Assembly (NCBI GenBank): GCA_900554635.1
Contig: USHY01000002.1
Span: forward strand, 1 to 62,821
Reading direction: 5' to 3'
Source: an uncultured Clostridium sp.
Lineage (GTDB): Bacteria; Bacillota; Clostridia; TANB77; CAG-508
Length of the DNA stretch: 62,821 nucleotides
Numbering within the stretch: position 1 is the first letter of the stretch; each line of letters starts with the position of its first letter. A model generated the notes under the pieces. It searched no databases. It was not told the DNA's origin and worked only from the letters and a program-made list of their open reading frames with translations. Positions 34,984 through 44,579 of the stretch are shown one piece after another. A program made the translations under genes and the position numbers.

Positions 34984-37620
34984 TTAGTGAGTAACATTTT
35001 CAATTGTAACTCCGTTTATAACATTATTGCCTCCCACAGAGTTTCCTCCACTTACTGTGTTGTTTCCACCAACTGTGTTATTACCACCTGTTGTATTATT
35101 TCCTCCTGTTTCATTATTTCCACCAGTTGTATTGTTTCCACCTGTTGTGTTATTACCTCCAGTTGTGTTGTTTCCCCCAGTTTCATTATTTCCTGGTTTT
35201 GTTGGTTCTGTAGGGTTTTCTGGATTATCTGGTTTTGTTGGTTTTTCTGGTTCTACCGGTGTTACTGGTGCTAGATGTTTTGTACATACATCTTTTACTG
35301 TTAGCATGTATTTTGCATCTGATGCCTTTGACCAATTTCCTGTCTCTGTATCTGGTCTTGTAATAAATACTTTTGTTTCTTTATTTGTGCAATGTTCATT
35401 TGCAATCAATCCAGTATCTAAGCAAATTGTAGCTTCAACATGACAAGTACAAGTTTCTGTTGGAACAGTTCCCTTAATAAAGTATTCTGTATAAACTTGA
35501 CTTCCTCTTTGATCCCTTTTGCAAAGTTCTGTTGCAAGTTTTCCTGATGTTTTACATATTGTTGCTGTTGTTACATTATTTGGTCTTGTATCTGAAAATT
35601 TTGCTTTTGGTAAACCTTCATGAACTTGTTCCATTACTCCATCCCAAATTCTTCCTGAAGGGTTTATATTTGTTGCTCTAACTTGTTCTTTTACTTTGTT
35701 GTTATCATATCCATACCAAGTTGCTGCTGTATAATATGGAGTAAATCCGCAAAACCATCTATCTGTATCTCCATTTGATGTACCTGTTTTTACACCAACA
35801 CTTATTCCTGATATTGCTGCATATCCGCCAGCACCAGATCTTACAACTTCTGTTAATATTTCTTTTATTATATATGCTGTTCCTGCTGATAATACTGTTC
35901 TTGATTCTTGTTCTGTTGTAAGTACAGTGTTTCCTTCAGAATCTACAACTTTAGTATAGAAAGTTGGTTCTATATATACACCATCATTTGCGATAGCTGC
36001 ATATGCTGCTGCCATTTGTAATGGACTAGCTTCAATACTTCCTAAGGCCATTGACATATTAATTTGTTCATCTGTTGGATATATTCCTATACTTCTTAAA
36101 TATTCTGCTGATTTTTCAGTTCCAATATCATTAATTGCCTTTAGCATTGGAATGTTTTTAGATTGTGCTATATCATATCTTACTGTTGTTAATCCCATGT
36201 ATGAATATCCATAGTTTTTGAACCCTTTATATTTGCCACTTGAATATGGGATATCATCATATACTGATCCTGCTGTAATTATTCCATTATCTATTCCTGG
36301 ACATAATACTGCTATCGGTTTTGCTGATGAACCTGGTTGCCTTTTACTTTGTGTTGCTCTATTTAATCCAAATGCTGTTTCTTTTTTTCCAATTCCACCA
36401 ACTGTTGCTAAAACATATCCTGTTTTATGGTCAATAAGAACCATTGCTGTCTGTGCTGTTACCGGATTTCCTTCACTGTCAAATTCATATTTTGAATATT
36501 CAATATATTTTTCCTTTTTTACTTCTTCTTCCATCATATGTTGGAAGTTTGTATTTTGAGTAGTATATATTGTTAATCCACTGCTTTTTACATAATAATT
36601 TGCATATTCTTCTGTCCAATCATTTTTCTCTTTTAATTCTGCTTTTATTTGGTTTATTGCTGCATCTGTATGATATGAGTAAACAGTTTGTGTTATTGTT
36701 CCTTTGTTAAAAGTTAGACCATTTTCAACTTCCTCAATTCCTGCTTTGTATTCTTCTTCTGTTATTGCTGCTTTATGTTCTGGTGTAGTTTTTCCTAATT
36801 CATACATTTTTTCTATAACTGTTTTTACTCTTTTTTTAATTTTTTCTATATCTTTTTCATCTGTAGAAAAAGGTTTATAGTAGTTTGGTCCATCATTTAT
36901 TCCTGCTAAAAATGCACTTTCGGCTAAAGTTAAATCTTTTGCACTCTTGCTAAAATAGTAGTTTGATGCAACTTCAACTCCATAGCTTTTTCCGCCTAGG
37001 AATATTAGGTTTAGATATAATTCAAGTATTTGTGATTTTGATAATTCTTGTTCTAAATAATATGCTCTTGCCATTTCTCTAACTTTTCTTTGCCAATCAT
37101 CTTCCTTGTCGTTTGTAAGGTTTTTAACTAGCTGTTGAGTTATTGTACTTCCTCCGAAAGATGATTTTCCTTTATGTAATACATATGTTACAGTTGCTGC
37201 TCCTGTTCTTTTTATGTCAACTCCTTTGTGTTCATAAAATCTTTCATCTTCTATAGCAACAAAGGCTTTTGGAATGTATTTTGACATTTCAGATATTGAT
37301 ATATTTTCCCTATTTTCATCTCCACTAAGTGTAGCAATTGTTTCACCATCTATGTCTTTTACAACAGAATTTTCTCCTTTAATTCTTACATCTTCCATAT
37401 TTAATTTAGCTTCTTTAAATATTCCATATATTTTTCCTATTGCAATTCCTGCTATAATTATTATTGCAAGTAATATTATTAGGATTATATATTTAATTGC
37501 TTTTTTTAGTTTTGGATGTTTTTTTCTCTTTATTTTATATTTTTGTGTTTTATCCATATCTACACTATTTTCTGGTATTCTTTTAGGCTGTTTTTTTGCT
37601 TTTTTATTTTTCTTTTCCAT
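34984..37620 (-). CDS. Class A penicillin-binding protein (PBP1A-like) with Asn/Gly-Thr tail
   Basis: A bifunctional wall polymerase and cross-linking enzyme, 878 residues. A Lys-rich cytoplasmic head (1-37) precedes a membrane helix (about 42-65). GT51 transglycosylase follows (about 85-270; AIEDERFYEHKGVD holds the catalytic Glu, then GGSTITQQLVKN). Transpeptidase runs about 380-680 with the Ser in PGSSAKPI, SKN, and KTGTSNGDTD. Cys-bearing repeats (CKTSG, CTCHVEAT, CLDTGLIANEHC) follow. The last 65 residues are repeats of GGNNTT/GGNNET. Own promoter at 37675-37703. Substrate binding is standard; the tail's function is unknown. Confidence 0.93.
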   Translation of the reverse strand: MEKKNKKAKKQPKRIPENSVDMDKTQKYKIKRKKHPKLKKAIKYIILIILLAIIIIAGIAIGKIYGIFKEAKLNMEDVRIKGENSVVKDIDGETIATLSGDENRENISISEMSKYIPKAFVAIEDERFYEHKGVDIKRTGAATVTYVLHKGKSSFGGSTITQQLVKNLTNDKEDDWQRKVREMARAYYLEQELSKSQILELYLNLIFLGGKSYGVEVASNYYFSKSAKDLTLAESAFLAGINDGPNYYKPFSTDEKDIEKIKKRVKTVIEKMYELGKTTPEHKAAITEEEYKAGIEEVENGLTFNKGTITQTVYSYHTDAAINQIKAELKEKNDWTEEYANYYVKSSGLTIYTTQNTNFQHMMEEEVKKEKYIEYSKYEFDSEGNPVTAQTAMVLIDHKTGYVLATVGGIGKKETAFGLNRATQSKRQPGSSAKPIAVLCPGIDNGIITAGSVYDDIPYSSGKYKGFKNYGYSYMGLTTVRYDIAQSKNIPMLKAINDIGTEKSAEYLRSIGIYPTDEQINMSMALGSIEASPLQMAAAYAAIANDGVYIEPTFYTKVVDSEGNTVLTTEQESRTVLSAGTAYIIKEILTEVVRSGAGGYAAISGISVGVKTGTSNGDTDRWFCGFTPYYTAATWYGYDNNKVKEQVRATNINPSGRIWDGVMEQVHEGLPKAKFSDTRPNNVTTATICKTSGKLATELCKRDQRGSQVYTEYFIKGTVPTETCTCHVEATICLDTGLIANEHCTNKETKVFITRPDTETGNWSKASDAKYMLTVKDVCTKHLAPVTPVEPEKPTKPDNPENPTEPTKPGNNETGGNNTTGGNNTTGGNNTTGGNNETGGNNTTGGNNTVGGNNTVSGGNSVGGNNVINGVTIENVTH

Positions 37621-37674
37621 ATTTTTATCCTTTCTTAAGGAATAAACTTTTTTCCTTAAATATTCCCATAAATA

Positions 37675-37703
37675 ATTATATTACATTTAATTACAAAATT
37701 CAA
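37675..37703 (-). promoter_or_regulatory. PBP promoter inside the dprA 3' end
   Basis: On the minus strand, TTGAAT (37703-37698), 17 bp, TATAAT (37680-37675). The -35 overlaps the restored dprA stop (37702-37700). Confidence 0.75.
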
Positions 37704-38559
37704 GAAAAATCCTCTAAAATATCCTGTACATTACTAGTTAATTTGGCTCCTTGTTTTATAAGCTCATTTGTTCCGAAGTGATGTTCCACTATTAATATTT
37801 CCGTGGTATTGAATAAACATTCTTTCCTTGTTCTAATGCAAATTCAACTGTTATAAGCGTTCCGCTTCTAAGTCCTGCTTCTACTACCATTACTCCATCA
37901 GATAGACCGCTTATTATTCTATTTCTTGCTGGAAAATTCATTTTTTCAGTTTTTGTTCCTATTGGATATTCTGATATAATTACTCCACCATTTTGAATAA
38001 TTTTTTCTTGAAGTTTCTCATTTTCCTTAGGATACACCACATCTAAGCCATTTCCAACTACTGCGATTGTTGTTTTTTTGGCATTAACTACCCCAATATG
38101 AGCAAATGTATCTATTCCCCTTGCCAAACCTGATATTACATTTATATTATATTTCGATAAATTATATGCAAATTCTTTAGCTATCTCCTTTCCATATTGG
38201 CTACATTGCCTAGACCCTATTATAGCTATAGATTTTTGATTTAGAATATTTTCATTTCCTCTAATATATAAAACAACCGGAGGGTCATAAATGTTTCGTA
38301 ATTTTTCAGGATATTCTTTATCATAAATAGTTATCATTTTGATTTTATGTTCATTCATATATTCTTCATATCTATCTAAATTTTGCTTATATATTTCATT
38401 TGTTAAAATCCCTATTTGTTCTTTATTTAGTATTTTGCTTAAAAGTTCATCATCTAATTTCCATATATTTTCTGGTTTTTTAAATTTTTCTAATAAGCTG
38501 TTTTGTGCTTTTGCACCTATTTTATAAGTTCGCGAGAACCAAATCCAATATTTGTTCAA
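37700..38559 (-). CDS. dprA: DNA-processing protein DprA, read through two CGG +1 shifts
   Basis: DprA loads RecA on incoming DNA during transformation. The zero frame ends after 255 residues with a broken tail. Skipping the C at CGG 37803-37801 gives SIP+GNINSGTSL, and skipping the second at 37775-37773 gives GTNELIKQGAKLTSNVQDIL. The result, VYSIPGNINSGTSLGTNELI, follows the family pattern VxAVPGNixxxxsxGTNxLI exactly. Total about 285 residues, a complete Rossmann-like DprA fold with SIAIIGSRQCSQYG and SGLARGIDTFAH. The nine-codon interval between the two shifts is read in a frame that neither flank uses. Upstream it is 38 bp from folD. Confidence 0.92.
37773..37775 (-). other. CGG +1 recoding site 2 in dprA
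   Basis: In the frame set by the first shift this reads CTT CGG AAC. Skipping C gives CTT GGA ACA, completing the GTNxLI motif. Confidence 0.88.
37801..37803 (-). other. CGG +1 recoding site 1 in dprA
   Basis: Zero frame CCA CGG AAA TAT TAA. Skipping C gives CCA GGA AAT, rebuilding the invariant Pro-Gly-Asn. Confidence 0.9.
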
Positions 38560-38597
38560 ATATTATCCTCCCCTTTGATTCTCCCTTATTTTATCTA

Positions 38598-39437
38598 CTA
38601 TTTACTTGCTGCTTTCACAATATTTGTCATAAGCATTGCTATTGTCATTGGCCCTACACCACCTGGAACTGGTGTAATATAGCTTGCAATTTTGCTAACT
38701 TCATCAAAATCAACATCTCCGCAAACTTTTCCCTGTTCATTTCTATTTATTCCAACATCAATAACAACAGCTTCTGGCTTTACCATTGATTTAGTTACAA
38801 ATTTTGCTTTTCCTATCGCAGCAACTAAAATATCTGCTTTTTTAGTTATTTCTTCAAGATTTTTTGTTCGAGAATGGCATATAGTTACAGTTGCATGTTT
38901 GTTTAGCAAACATTGAAGCATAGGTTTTCCAACTATATTGCTTCTACCTATAACTACAGCGTTTTTTCCTTCGATTGGAATGTTATATTCCTCAAGTAAT
39001 TTAATAACACCAAATGGTGTACAAGATATAAAAGTTTCCTGACCTAAAACTAATTTTCCAACATTTACAGGATTAAATCCATCAACATCTTTTTCTGGTT
39101 TAATTGTTCTAAATGCTTCATTTATATCAAGATGTTTAGGAATAGGACTTTGCAATAGTATTCCATGAACATCTTTTCTTTCATTTAATTTATTAATCAA
39201 ATCTATTAATTCTTCTTGTGTAATATCTGCTTTAAGTAAAAATTCTTCATATTCTATTCCTAATTCTTCACAAGCCTTGCTTTTATTTTTCACATAAATC
39301 TTAGAAGCGCCATCATCTCCAACCATAATAACAGCAAGCCTTGGAAAAATATTTCTTTGTTTTAATTCTTCAACTTTAGTTTTTAGGCTTTCTCTAACTT
39401 TTCTGGCAGTTTCCTTTCCATCTAAAATAATTGCCAT
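38598..39437 (-). CDS. folD: Methylene-THF dehydrogenase/cyclohydrolase
   Basis: It interconverts methylene-, methenyl- and formyl-THF. 279 residues with the FolD signatures: GDDGASKIYVKNKSKACEELG (catalytic Tyr and Lys), GILLQSPIPKHLD, PEKDVDGF, VIGRSNIVGKPM (NADP loop) and TPVPGGVGPMTIAML. No anomalies. It supplies one-carbon units used by ThyX (2358-3026) among others. Spacing to dprA is 38 bp. Confidence 0.96.
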   Translation of the reverse strand: MAIILDGKETARKVRESLKTKVEELKQRNIFPRLAVIMVGDDGASKIYVKNKSKACEELGIEYEEFLLKADITQEELIDLINKLNERKDVHGILLQSPIPKHLDINEAFRTIKPEKDVDGFNPVNVGKLVLGQETFISCTPFGVIKLLEEYNIPIEGKNAVVIGRSNIVGKPMLQCLLNKHATVTICHSRTKNLEEITKKADILVAAIGKAKFVTKSMVKPEAVVIDVGINRNEQGKVCGDVDFDEVSKIASYITPVPGGVGPMTIAMLMTNIVKAASK

Positions 39438-39481
39438 CTTTAATTCCTCCTAATAGTATTTCAATATTACTACATCATTTT

Positions 39482-41377
39482 CTATATAATTTTTTGTTCT
39501 AACATTTTCTTTAGTACTATTATAAACATTGCATGTGACCAGCCTAATCCTATTACCCAATCAGATTTCATTGTTTTATTATCTATTTGTTCTGCTAGAA
39601 ATCCATGTGGACTTGAGGTTTTTAAACAATAATCAAAGCATTCTTTAGCTTTTTTTGTTTCACCTATTTCTAAATAATAGTTTGCCATCCATAATGTTGC
39701 TATTACCCATGGTTTACCATTATTATAGTGATCATCTTCAAATCTTTTGTAACCTCCTGTATATGTTCTTAATGTCATATTTATTCTTTCTACAGTATTT
39801 GTTATCTTCTTTTCTTTTGCTGTAAACATTTCAAATGGTGTAACTGCTCCTAATATACTAATATCTATGTTTTTATCTTCCAAATTTCTTCCAAAACTCT
39901 TTTTATTCTCATCATAGAAATTTGTTAAAACATATTCTTTTATTTTTACATTCATTTCTCTTAATAATTCTTTTTCTTTGTTTACATTTTCTTGTTTTAC
40001 TCTGTTTTTAGTAAATTCTTCTTTTAATGCTTCATATATTTTTATCATTGCTGTAAATGCTGCAAATATGCTTGCTATTGAGTATAAGCTAACTCCTTCG
40101 TGCATTTCCCACAAGTCATAACTTACATTTATTTTGTGTGTTTCTTCTAGCACATCAGTTATGTATTTTTTCAAGAAATTCATTGCCTTTTCACACATTT
40201 TCAAACTGTCTTTTAAGAATTTGGTATCTTTAATTTCTTTATAATGATTATATATTCCAAATATTACTGATGCTGTTTCATCTATTTGATACCCCCAACA
40301 AGGTGCTAGTCTTCCATCTGTGAAAAATCTTTGCTCCCACATTCCATTTCTACTCTGAGTTGTTTTGCAAAATGTTTTATAAAACTTTTCAACTTCTTTT
40401 TTCATTTTTAGAATGTCCATAGCATACGTAATAAACACTGCATCTCTTGGCCAACAATAATCGTATCCACCACATTTACTTAAGGTTTCATCTATTTCCA
40501 CTGCAGCTGATATTCCACCTGTTTCATTGTTTACAAGTAGTGCATAAAGAAGTATTGTTCTTGTATATATTTCTTTTATTTTTCTGGTTTTTGGTGTATC
40601 TGCTATATCTAGCTCTAGTCCATTATGGTCTTTTAAATATTTTTTCCAGTATTTTTTTACCGCTTCATATTCTGTCCTAAAATCTAATTTTCTTATTCTA
40701 TCTACGGTTTTTTCTATACTATCTAATCCATTTTTACTATCATCTATATAGATATATAGTTCAAATTCTCTTATTCCATTTGGTTTTATTGTTCCTAAAT
40801 CATAGCTAATGCTTGAATTATCTGACATTCCAACATAATCTTTGTCCCATATTTTTCCATCATTTATATTAGCAGATGTATTATTTATTTGTGAGCTTAG
40901 TAATTTTTCTTTTGAAAAAGTACACATCATATACTCATGATTATATTGCATAAGTGTATCATTTCTGCACATTCCACTGATTCTGTTGGTTGGGCTAGAA
41001 TTTAAACCTGAGTGTACGAGTAAATTCAAATCTAAATCTATAGCATTTTCATTTATAAATTTATATTTTCTAACTAATATGTTTTCTCTAATTGATATAT
41101 AATCAGTTTGTATAACTCTTAAATTAAAATAAGTATTGAATATTTCTGTATTTAGTATATTTGTATCTTCATCATAATATTGTTCATATAGATTGTTTAT
41201 ATCTTTATGTAGATAAATTATATTTGAGTCATTTATCTTAAGACCCATATGAAAGAAATTTATTACTTGTTTATAATCTCTATTTGGATAATACATTCTA
41301 AGTAGTTCTCCATATTTTGTAAAACTAGCTACTATATTTGTATTTCCTATTATTGCATCATTATAATACTTTTCCAT
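39482..41377 (-). CDS. Glycoside hydrolase family 15 (glucoamylase-like)
   Basis: A 631-residue cytoplasmic protein without a signal peptide. An N-terminal beta-sandwich (1-240) precedes an (alpha/alpha)6 barrel (260-625). Catalytic-region signatures are CGGYDYCWPRDAVFI near 302, WEQRFFTDGRLAPCWGYQIDETA near 345, YDLWEMHEGVSLYS near 420 (one of the catalytic Glu) and FLAEQIDNKTM near 600. GH15 enzymes release glucose from alpha-glucans or act on trehalose. Lack of an export signal points to an intracellular storage polymer or maltodextrins. It follows the MBL gene by 12 bp. Confidence 0.88.
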   Translation of the reverse strand: MEKYYNDAIIGNTNIVASFTKYGELLRMYYPNRDYKQVINFFHMGLKINDSNIIYLHKDINNLYEQYYDEDTNILNTEIFNTYFNLRVIQTDYISIRENILVRKYKFINENAIDLDLNLLVHSGLNSSPTNRISGMCRNDTLMQYNHEYMMCTFSKEKLLSSQINNTSANINDGKIWDKDYVGMSDNSSISYDLGTIKPNGIREFELYIYIDDSKNGLDSIEKTVDRIRKLDFRTEYEAVKKYWKKYLKDHNGLELDIADTPKTRKIKEIYTRTILLYALLVNNETGGISAAVEIDETLSKCGGYDYCWPRDAVFITYAMDILKMKKEVEKFYKTFCKTTQSRNGMWEQRFFTDGRLAPCWGYQIDETASVIFGIYNHYKEIKDTKFLKDSLKMCEKAMNFLKKYITDVLEETHKINVSYDLWEMHEGVSLYSIASIFAAFTAMIKIYEALKEEFTKNRVKQENVNKEKELLREMNVKIKEYVLTNFYDENKKSFGRNLEDKNIDISILGAVTPFEMFTAKEKKITNTVERINMTLRTYTGGYKRFEDDHYNNGKPWVIATLWMANYYLEIGETKKAKECFDYCLKTSSPHGFLAEQIDNKTMKSDWVIGLGWSHAMFIIVLKKMLEQKII

Positions 41378-41389
41378 TGTTTATCTCCT

Positions 41390-43034
41390 TTATGAAATAA
41401 CACGAACTATTTGTTGTTCTAGTTCTTTAATTTTTGCATTTATTTCGACAATTTGCTCATCTTTTGTATCTTCATCAAATATGTCTTCTTTAATTATGCT
41501 TGACATTTCTTCTAGTTCTTCTTTTAATGTTGATAATCTATCAATTACCTCTAATCTTAAATATCTATATTTGTCTTGTTCTTTTATCTTAGATATCACT
41601 TTTATTGTATCATCTAAATTATAATCTTCTCCATAGTCTGGTATTGTTACTGGGATTCCGAGTTGTTTCTACTAACTTCTCTTTTAATATTTTTTGTCCT
41701 TCTGGTTCACCATGAACTAAGAAAATGTGTTTTGGTTTTGTTATAAATGAATACACAAAATTTAATAACCATTCTTGATCAGCATGGCCTGAATATCCTT
41801 CTATATACTCAATTCTAGCATTTACTGCAATTTCTTCTCCAAATATTTTTACCTTTTTTTCTCCTGCTACAATTTTAGCTCCAAGTGTTCCTGGTGCTTG
41901 GTATCCTACGAAAAGTATTGTATTATTTGGATTCCATAAATTATGTTTTAAATGATGTTTTATCCTTCCAACTTCACACATACCACTTGCTGAAATTATT
42001 ATATGTGGATGTGGATCATCATTTAATGCTTTTGATTCTTCAGCTGTTTGTGTAAATTTTAATCCTGGGAATTCAAGTGGATTATCTCCTTTTCTGATTT
42101 CTTCTCTAACATCTTCTTCAAACAAATCCATGTTTTGTTTAAACACTTCTGTTGCTGATATTGCAAGTGGGCTGTCCACATATACTGGTGCCTTCATTAA
42201 TGTTTCATATTTTTTTATGAATTCTTCATCTGTTCTTTGTTCTTTTAATTTATTTAGTTCATATAATATTTCTTGTGTTCTTCCAACTGCAAATGATGGT
42301 ACTATTACATTTCCGCCCTTATCTAAAGTTTCTGCAACAATATTTAAGAACATTTCTGCTTTGTCATCATTTCTATTATGTAATCTTCCTCCATAAGTTG
42401 ATTCCATTACTAAATAGTCCGCTGTTTCTATCATTGTTGGAGAGTCTAATAGTGGTATATCATTGTTTCCTAAGTCACCTGAAAATACTATTTTTTTTGT
42501 TTCTCCATTTTCTTTTACCCAAACTTCTATAATGCTTGAACCTAACATGTGTCCTGCATCATTAAATCTTACACTTATATTTTCATCTAATTCGATTATT
42601 TGATCATATGAAACTGGTTTAAAAATTTTTAAGCAGTCTATAGCATCTTGTGCGGTGTAAAGTGGTGGTAGTGATGGTTTTCCGACTCTTGCTCTCTTTT
42701 TATTTTGCCAAACATTTTCCATCTCTTGTATATGTCCACTGTCTGGAAGCATTATGCTACATAAATCACATGTGGCTTTTGTAGCATAAATTGGTCCACG
42801 ATACCCATCTACATAAAGTTTTGGAATTCTTCCTGAGTGATCTATGTGGGCATGTGTAAGTAGCATATAATCAATTTCATTTACATTGTATGCAAAATCT
42901 GCATAATTTTCTCGTTCTTCTTTTGCTTTTCCTTGATATAATCCACAGTCAACAATTATTTTTTTGCCTGCTCCCTCTAGTAAAAAGTTCGAACCTGTAA
43001 CTGTTTTTGCAGCTCCTAAAAATGTAATATTCAT
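41390..43034 (-). CDS. MBL-fold RNA exonuclease-like (CPSF-type), one CGG +1 shift
   Basis: Metallo-beta-lactamase/beta-CASP protein: THAHIDHSGRIPKLY (metal motif, near 60), GSSIIEVWV, VFSGDLGN, then the beta-CASP region with IISASGMCEVGRIKHHL and FVGYQAPGTLGAKI, and YIEGYSGHADQEW, VHGEPEG. The zero frame ends after 471 residues with an aberrant tail. Skipping the C of CGG at 41660-41658 gives TT+GIPVTIPDYGEDYNL and continues 89 codons into the segment that otherwise looks like a separate 69-aa ORF. The joined 547-residue protein ends in a helical extension (KEELEEMSSIIKED). It is in tandem with the unknown 505-aa gene. Confidence 0.88.
41658..41660 (-). other. CGG +1 recoding site in the MBL gene
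   Basis: Zero frame ACT CGG AAT. Skipping C gives ACT GGA ATC and reads GIPVTIP, the known motif of these hydrolases. Confidence 0.85.
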
Positions 43035-43050
43035 AAAAATTCATCCTTTC

Positions 43051-44568
43051 TCAAATAAATATCTTAACTTTTTTGTTCAATTTTATATTAAGCTCTTCAA
43101 TGTGATCAAATTCTAATGTTTTATATTTGTTTTCTTCATCAAATATTTCTAATATTATTTTGTCCTCATTTTTCATAAACTTAAATGACATTTTTTCTAG
43201 TTCTATTATATCTGTTTGTAAAATATTTCTTATAAGATTATAGTTTTCTTTTATATTTTTACTGATAATTGTTATAATTTTTTGTTTACATGCTTTTGTT
43301 ATTATTAATCTTTGAATCTCATCTATATTGCAAATATCTTTAACTTGTTTTTGCTTGTTTATATATATCATACTATAATATCTTATTTGATATATGAGTT
43401 TTACTATATCTTGTTTTTCCGTTATATTATATATTTTAATTTTTAAAGCTTGATAAACTGTTTCAATTAGTTCTTTTACTTTGGTATTATATATCTTTTC
43501 ACTATAGTTTTGCAAGTCTAATTCTTTAATTATTTTTAAATTTTTTTCAATTTTTTCCTTTAAATTTACAAAATTTAAAGGTTCCATTTTTTTGCAATAA
43601 TTGTTTAATTTAATAATTAGCTCTTGTCGTTCTGCCTCTAGTATTTCAACAAAATCACTCAAGCTAAATATTCTATTATTCATATCTAACTTTTCATTTC
43701 TTGATATGAATTCTTCTTTTAATTTTCTATCATTATTTATAATATCATCTATTTTTTTTATTTCTGACACTATTTTTTTCTTTTTAATTCCTAGTTTATT
43801 TAAGTATTCTTTTTTATTTTCTATTTCATTAAATTTTTTTTCCAATTCGTTTTGTTTTTCTATTAGTATCTGTTTTTCATTTTGATCTTTTTCTATCACA
43901 TTTATTATTGACATTTCATATATTAATTCAGTCAGTTTGTTAGAAAGCTCAAGGCCATATTGTTTTTCAAGTTTTTTTGTCATTTTTTCAACATAATTTT
44001 CGCTAGTATTTTCTTTCCACTGTTCTAAAAATTCATTTCCTAATAAAATTTTTAGTGTTTGATATATAAAATTAGCAGTTAGGTTTTCTATTTCCTCTAC
44101 TGCTATATGCCAAGACCAGCCATCGAAATCTCTAATTATTTCAGTAGAAGCCACATTATAACCTTGTTTTAAAGTTTTTTCTAATGGTGGCTTTATGATA
44201 TCATATTCCTCTGGCACACTAAATTTTTCTTGCTTAAGTTCATATATTTGGTATAACATTTTTTTTGTATTTAAGTATGTTATAATCTTTTTTTGTTCCA
44301 AAATGCTTTTACTCTCATTTGTTTTTACAATTTCTATTGTATCACATTCATCTTCAATTATTTTTAAAATTTCTTCTAGTGTTTCTTTTTTAGTTTTTGT
44401 ATCTCCATTTACTAAGCTAAAATCATCATATGAATTTTCAATTTTATATAGCATACTTAAAAGTAAGTTTTTAGTGTCCTCAGAAAAAGATTTTTTTACT
44501 AATATTTTTTCTAGTTGATTATTATAATCTTTTATACTCAACTTTGAAATTAATTTTTCTTTTTCCAA
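43051..44568 (-). CDS. Uncharacterised 505-aa coiled-coil-rich protein
   Basis: I do not recognise this protein. It is soluble, Lys/Glu/Ile-rich, and without signal peptide or membrane helix. Residues 225-290 form a strong coiled coil (KQILIEKQNELEKKFNEIENKK). An aromatic patch DFDGWSWHIAVEEIENLTANF near 150 is the most distinctive element. It is located between the M50 protease (12 bp away) and the MBL gene (17 bp), so all three are probably one transcript, two of them with CGG sites and this one with none visible. No function is proposed. Confidence 0.65.
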   Translation of the reverse strand: MEKEKLISKLSIKDYNNQLEKILVKKSFSEDTKNLLLSMLYKIENSYDDFSLVNGDTKTKKETLEEILKIIEDECDTIEIVKTNESKSILEQKKIITYLNTKKMLYQIYELKQEKFSVPEEYDIIKPPLEKTLKQGYNVASTEIIRDFDGWSWHIAVEEIENLTANFIYQTLKILLGNEFLEQWKENTSENYVEKMTKKLEKQYGLELSNKLTELIYEMSIINVIEKDQNEKQILIEKQNELEKKFNEIENKKEYLNKLGIKKKKIVSEIKKIDDIINNDRKLKEEFISRNEKLDMNNRIFSLSDFVEILEAERQELIIKLNNYCKKMEPLNFVNLKEKIEKNLKIIKELDLQNYSEKIYNTKVKELIETVYQALKIKIYNITEKQDIVKLIYQIRYYSMIYINKQKQVKDICNIDEIQRLIITKACKQKIITIISKNIKENYNLIRNILQTDIIELEKMSFKFMKNEDKIILEIFDEENKYKTLEFDHIEELNIKLNKKVKIFI

Positions 44569-44579
44569 TTTTTATCTCC

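Noticed and set aside
34990..35230. Repeat array as CRISPR
   Set aside because: It is an in-frame low-complexity protein repeat without spacers of constant length.
35027..35443. Plus-strand ORF over the PBP tail
   Set aside because: A shadow of the GGNNTT repeat in another frame; no ribosome site or codon pattern.
41390..41599. Separate 69-aa gene with a GTG start
   Set aside because: It is in frame with the MBL gene after the CGG skip and continues its coding sequence without a gap.
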